From positions 66,501-99,416 of the forward strand of contig NW_027018057.1 of the NCBI RefSeq assembly GCF_032854445.1: a stretch of DNA of 32,916 nucleotides, in the 5' to 3' direction. The position numbers were made by a program, and so were the translations under genes. The notes below the pieces were generated by a model, which saw nothing but the letters and a program-made list of their open reading frames with translations, searched no databases and was not told the origin of the DNA. This document shows positions 29,360 through 32,916 of the stretch, piece after piece (position 1 is the first letter of the stretch; each line of letters opens with the position of its first letter). The DNA is from Liolophura sinensis. Lineage: Eukaryota > Mollusca > Polyplacophora > Chitonida > Chitonidae.

Positions 29360-29643
29360 GGCTGCTCTCCTATATTTTGAATTTTTAATAAATTTATATA
29401 TTGTTGTTTTCTGGAAACTTCCAACAAAATGTTCCCAGATTTCATTTTTTTGACTTGTTTCAGAGTTCCAGCATAACTTTCTAACGTTTTTTTTAATACG
29501 AATGAATTTATTTTCATTTTCCCTTCATTTTTATTAGATATTACTAAGAAGGTAGGAAAATAAGTATTTTCTCCTTCAATATCTAACGGAACTTCATTTT
29601 TTCTTTTCTTAGCAACGACTGTTGTGATTTCAGATGAAGCCAT

Positions 29644-30241
29644 GTTATATTTTATTTAATTTCACCCTGCGTGTCCCCCACCCGCCACGGAGTGCCAACA
29701 AGGGCGAATCTACCTCTGCGGATGACCAGCAGAGAATAAAAACAGGGAATCCACGCAAGGTATACTCGAACAGATTGAGTTATACCAAAAGGTTAAATTC
29801 AATCTACTCGATTGACCCATTAGCCACCACCTTCTACACTGACCCCGAACAAGAACACCTGGGGAAAACCCAACTTTACATCACAGTACGTGAAAGAATA
29901 ACTGGATCAAGTGTAGGGCTTGACGTGACCAGCCGATTGATCGGACCGGGCCCATCCGACCTCCCGTCTCTCTCCAAGTAAGGGCCAAAGTGACGTGTTG
30001 GGCGTGAGGATCTCGCAAGACCAACCCACCCTCAGCCACCAGGATCCCGTCCTCGTAAATTACGGGTCGCAACCCACGGCAAACAGGTCGCTCCCCGGTT
30101 GCCTCTCACACAACCGGGAAGATGTGAGCCTATTATATTCACCGGGCTCACACAGGAGAGCTCTAGGTTAGTCGACTTTTACGACAAGCTTGCCTAGAGG
30201 GCTGAGGTCCTATTCTTATCACCCCGGAAACCCCACGGGGG
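29644..30241 (-). promoter_or_regulatory. 5' UTR of copy G
   Basis: 598 bp, starting CCCCCGTGGGG at 30241. The outer half matches all other copies, with CCCGGTTG/CAACCGGG fully paired; the ORF1-proximal half matches F only. Confidence 0.68.
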
Positions 30242-30252
30242 TCCATTTTAGA
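30242..30252. repeat. Target site duplication of copy G, right
   Basis: TCCATTTTAGA, matching 23909-23919. Confidence 0.92.
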
Positions 30253-31603
30253 CAACTGTCATTTACTGCGTAACATTATTGATTATGTTGATCAAAAAAA
30301 CTTGCCTGCTTTGTTTCTTTGTATTGACAATGAGAAAGCCTTTGACCGCGTTTCTCATAAATACCACTTCAGACTTTTGGAGACATTTGGATTTGGCCCT
30401 TCTTTCAGGAAGTGGATTAACCTCTGGTATTTAGAGTCTAAAGCATCGGTTCTTGTTAACGGTTTTATTGCGGATGAGTTCCCTCTGGGCCGCGGGGTTC
30501 ACCAGGGCTGTGCCCTCAGTCCATTGCTCTATGTGCTGTCTTTAGAGCCCCTCCTTAATAAAATACGTTCAAAGCCTGAAATTGTGGGGATTCAATCTCC
30601 TGGTTGCAAAATTTCAGTTAAAGCTTCAGCATTTGCAGACGACATTACCTGCACTCTTACTCAAAGGCTTTCTGTAATTCATGTAGTTAATTTATGTAAA
30701 CTCTTTGGTTCTTGTTCAGGCTCAAACATTAATTTACTTAAGACGTATGGTTTATGGCTCGGTCGATGGTCAAAATCGATCGAGCCAACACTGCACTCAA
30801 TTACTATGTACTCTAGCGTTAAAAAGATTTTATTCATATAGGTTCTACTGCTATAGAGGACATCCTCTAGTTAACAAACATATACTTAATTTACGGAAAA
30901 ATAGATTTCTTTCATTTAAAGGTCGCTCTGTTGTAATAAATGTGCTTGCTTTGTCTAAATTGTGGTAGGTCAGTTACGTTTTGCCTCTGTCTGCCGAGTT
31001 CCTTAAGTTGATTAATCATTCAGTCTTTCAGTTCTGTTGGGGAGGCACTCACGAGTGTCTGAAGAGGGAGGTTTTATTTAATCCAGTCCATTCTGGAGGT
31101 TTTGGTTTAGTTCACATTCCTTCTAAGTTAAAAGCTCTTTACCTTATGCATTTAAAACGTTTGGTTTCTTCATTTCAGACGGAGGAGTGCCCAATGTGGT
31201 GTTACTTCTCCGTCTATTGGGTGGGTATTCAGTTGCGTGCTCTTTGTCCTTCATTTGCAAGTAATTTAATCCCTCATTCTGTTTCAGTTCATTTGTTTTA
31301 TGAGAATGCCCTTAAAGCATTCTCTGAATTTGTTTCATTAGCTCCCGACGCTGTCCTTCTCGTCCAAGAAAGCCTATGTCGTTTTAGTTTCCCCTGTCTG
31401 TGTCCAACCGCCCGTTTTGAAGTTATTTCCGTCCATTGATTTCGTATCTGTGTATAAGAACATAAATGTAAATATTCTAGAAAATAATGTTAAAAACATT
31501 TTGTATAGACTTGTTAACAGAATTTTATATACTGGTAGTTTTTAAAAAAGATCTGCAGAGAACCTCGTCGCTACTTATGTTTGTTTTGTGGTGTTCATTG
31601 GGA
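30253..31603 (+). pseudogene. ORF2 of element L, RT and C-terminal part, decayed
   Basis: RT motifs: A in CIDNEKAFDRVSH, B in GVHQGCALSPLLY, C in AFADDITC. The frame is open to 30841, shifts near 30830 to a frame with RFLSFKGRSVVINVLALSKLW, meets an in-frame TAG at 30966-30968, and continues as VLPLSAEFLK and FCWGGTHECLKREVLFNPV, typical of L1/Tx1 ORF2. Near 31570 the frame RRYLCLFCGVHWE begins the C-terminal cysteine motif, which M interrupts. No RNase H domain is present. Confidence 0.83.
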
Positions 31604-32916
31604 ATGAATGAATGATTATGGCTTAACGCCACATCGGCAATATTTCAGCCATATTATGGCGAGAACAAGGTGAAAAAACGCGAGACGGTTAAGGTTTTCG
31701 ATATGATAATATGAACATCAAAAGTAAAACAAAAAGTACAGACATGTTTAAAATCGTATAAGAGAAAAATAAGATTTAAAACTCGAAAAACATCGGCAGC
31801 GATCCTGTCAAATAAATTATATATAGAGGCGACTGTGTAGAACCTTTGCCGAACATGAGCAAAGTCTACACAGTCAATCAAGATATGTCTGATGCCGTAT
31901 TGAGCAGCACATCCAACACACTCGGGAGCACTGCTCCCATCTAAGATGAAATTGTGTGTCAGATGAGAATGCCCAATACGACACCTCGTTAAAACTATTT
32001 GGTCTCTGCGAGACATTAGACAAGTATAGGCATTGTAGCCAATGACAAGATGAATGGCATGCAGTTTATTATGGATCTGCAAGTCCCATTCACCCTGCCA
32101 AAGGCGACGAATATATTTAAGAATATTAGACTTCACGTCAGTATAAGGAAATTTAACCCGAGATACAGGTTTATATAGGGCAGCTTTCGCTTCACTGTCT
32201 ACGACTGTGTTTCCATGGATACCAATGTGACTTGGTATCCAACAGAATATAATATCTTTACCTCTTTTAATTAATTTTCGGTGTTTGGCTATTATCTCAA
32301 GTATCAATGGATTTTTAAATTTATTATTCTGAATTGCCATAAGGCAAGACAGCGAGTCGCTGCATATCACTGCCTTCTGGACATGCCCAGAAGAAACATA
32401 AGGCCAGGAGTATAGCCCTGGCCTCTGCAGAAAAGATAGAAGATGAAGGTGGCAGACGAAGTGAAGTGACCCGCTGCTCTAAGACAGCTGCAACCCTGTC
32501 CCCATCCTTTGACCCGTCAGTATATATAAATTTATAATCCATATAATCAGCCTTGATTTCAGCAAAACCTTGCTGAATTAAAACAGGATTTGTATTCGAT
32601 TTATTATATTTACGTAGATCAAATATTAGTTTAGGTTGTGGGAGAAGCCATGGAGGAGACTCTGGAAAAAATACCGGAGCTATATCCTCCAGCTTGATGT
32701 TAGCTCCCACATTATGCTCCCGTATGCGAAGACCGAACGAAGGGATCTTGTTAGGACATTTAATAACACAGTAGTAGGCAGGGTTTGTTGGATGAGCTCT
32801 AAGCTTTGTAGCATATTGAAGGCTCAGTTTTATACGTCAGTTATATAAAGGAGGCTCATTTGCCTCCACGTATAAACTTTCTACTGGTGAAGTTCTAAAA
32901 GCACCAAGGCTGAGCC
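31604..32916 (-). mobile_element. Copy M: decayed family 1 element inserted in L, running off the window
   Basis: Tail at 31604, hairpin, shortened 3' UTR and ORF2 back to about residue 830 at the right edge. An internal deletion near 31790 joins the 3' UTR directly to ORF2 near residue 1215. Confidence 0.9.
31790..32916 (-). pseudogene. ORF2 of copy M, RNase H and C-terminal region, broken
   Basis: Resembles D most closely (RVTSLRLPPSSS, KPVSRVK, NAYTCLMSRRDQ). Defects: the last ~15 residues are lost by the 3' deletion and the frame reads on into the UTR; a 5 bp loss near 32398 shifts frame in the RNase H domain; a 6 bp and a 27 bp in-frame deletion near 32487 and 32765; and a CGA to TGA stop near 32838. 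The RNase H motifs YTDGSKDGD, SAEARAILL, CSDSLS and WIPSH are still readable. Confidence 0.87.

Larger units (their letters stand above)
27874..29643 (-). pseudogene. ORF1 of copy G: CCHC protein, broken by K insertion and a frameshift
   Basis: ATG at 29643 (MASSEITTVVAKKRKN). The first piece runs to 29347, then K (28929-29346) interrupts; the second piece 28928-28454 continues with HGIIRDRD and three knuckles (CFSCQRFGHGRSQC, CFRCAGAGHEGFDC, CFNCNGAHMASSKDC). A one-base change near 28480, after CPLFKKE, shifts frame; the last piece 28422-27874 carries the linker and conserved tail ending SPIRLPP. By eye the N-terminal two thirds match ORF1 of D at only about half of positions, although the tail and ORF2 are nearly the same. 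Confidence 0.9.
23920..30241 (-). mobile_element. Copy G: full-length family 1 element inserted in L, itself interrupted by K
   Basis: Bounded by an 11 bp target duplication. 5' terminus at 30241, 598 bp 5' UTR, ORF1 (broken by K and one frameshift), intact ORF2, 3' UTR and tail at 23920. Without K and its duplication it is about 5.9 kb, the same as D. Confidence 0.95.
30242..31603 (+). mobile_element. Element L (part 2): continuation after the G insertion
   Basis: Resumes in the correct reading frame after the duplicated target site and runs to 31603, where the tail of copy M begins. The 3' end of L lies beyond M, outside the window. Confidence 0.85.

Noticed and set aside
1-32916. CRISPR array, prokaryotic operon, tRNA or rRNA genes
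   Set aside because: No regularly spaced repeats with unique spacers, no ribosome-binding sites, and no tRNA or rRNA signature were seen; the content is that of an animal repeat region.

Overview
This is a eukaryotic, intergenic-type window made almost entirely of LINE (non-LTR) retrotransposons. I found no intact host gene, no rRNA or tRNA gene and no bacterial feature. The AT-rich sequence, the retrotransposon families and a 3'-terminal hairpin that I recall from gastropod repeats suggest an invertebrate, probably a mollusc (inference, moderate to low confidence).

Two families are present. Family 1 is on the minus strand. It has a ~600 bp structured 5' UTR, ORF1 (about 450 aa, three CCHC zinc knuckles), and ORF2 (1,231 aa: APE-type endonuclease, reverse transcriptase with YVDD, RNase H, C-terminal CCHC). 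ORF1 and ORF2 overlap by one base in TAATG. A short 3' UTR ends in a hairpin and a (TGAA)n-type tail. The domain order fits the I/Nimb group. Family 2 is a single plus-strand L1/Tx1-like element, heavily mutated. It has a CCHC ORF1 and an ORF2 with FADD reverse transcriptase, and 26 bases identical to the U2 snRNA 5' end lie just upstream of its ORF1.

Layout. 1-3980: copy N1 (ORF1 intact, ORF2 open to the window edge). 3981-4629: non-element flank with an unknown ORF, a 51 bp repeat and a minus-strand coding fragment. 4630-5198 (A) and 5199-5730 (B): two short 3' fragments broken at the same base. 5731-9005 (C): a 5'-truncated, frameshifted copy. 9006-14928 (D): a full-length copy with both ORFs intact. 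14929-18096 (E): a copy lacking its 3' part. 18097-20107 (F): 5' UTR, ORF1 and the start of ORF2. 20115-21048: unassigned DNA followed by a GC-rich, repeat-bearing leader. 21049-23919 and 30242-31603: the two visible parts of the Tx1-like element L. 23920-30241 (G): a full-length family 1 copy inserted in L with an 11 bp target duplication, itself carrying a short copy K (28929-29346) with a 13 bp duplication. 31604 to the end (M): another decayed family 1 copy inserted in L.

Copy D is the only copy here that could supply both proteins. The order of events is clear on the right (L, then G in L, then K in G; M in L separately). On the left, the head-to-tail series F-E-D-C-B-A cannot be explained by simple nested insertion. 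The most notable points are the U2 head on L, the discordance between ORF1 and ORF2 divergence in family 1, the repeated same-site breakpoints, and the conserved structured ends.
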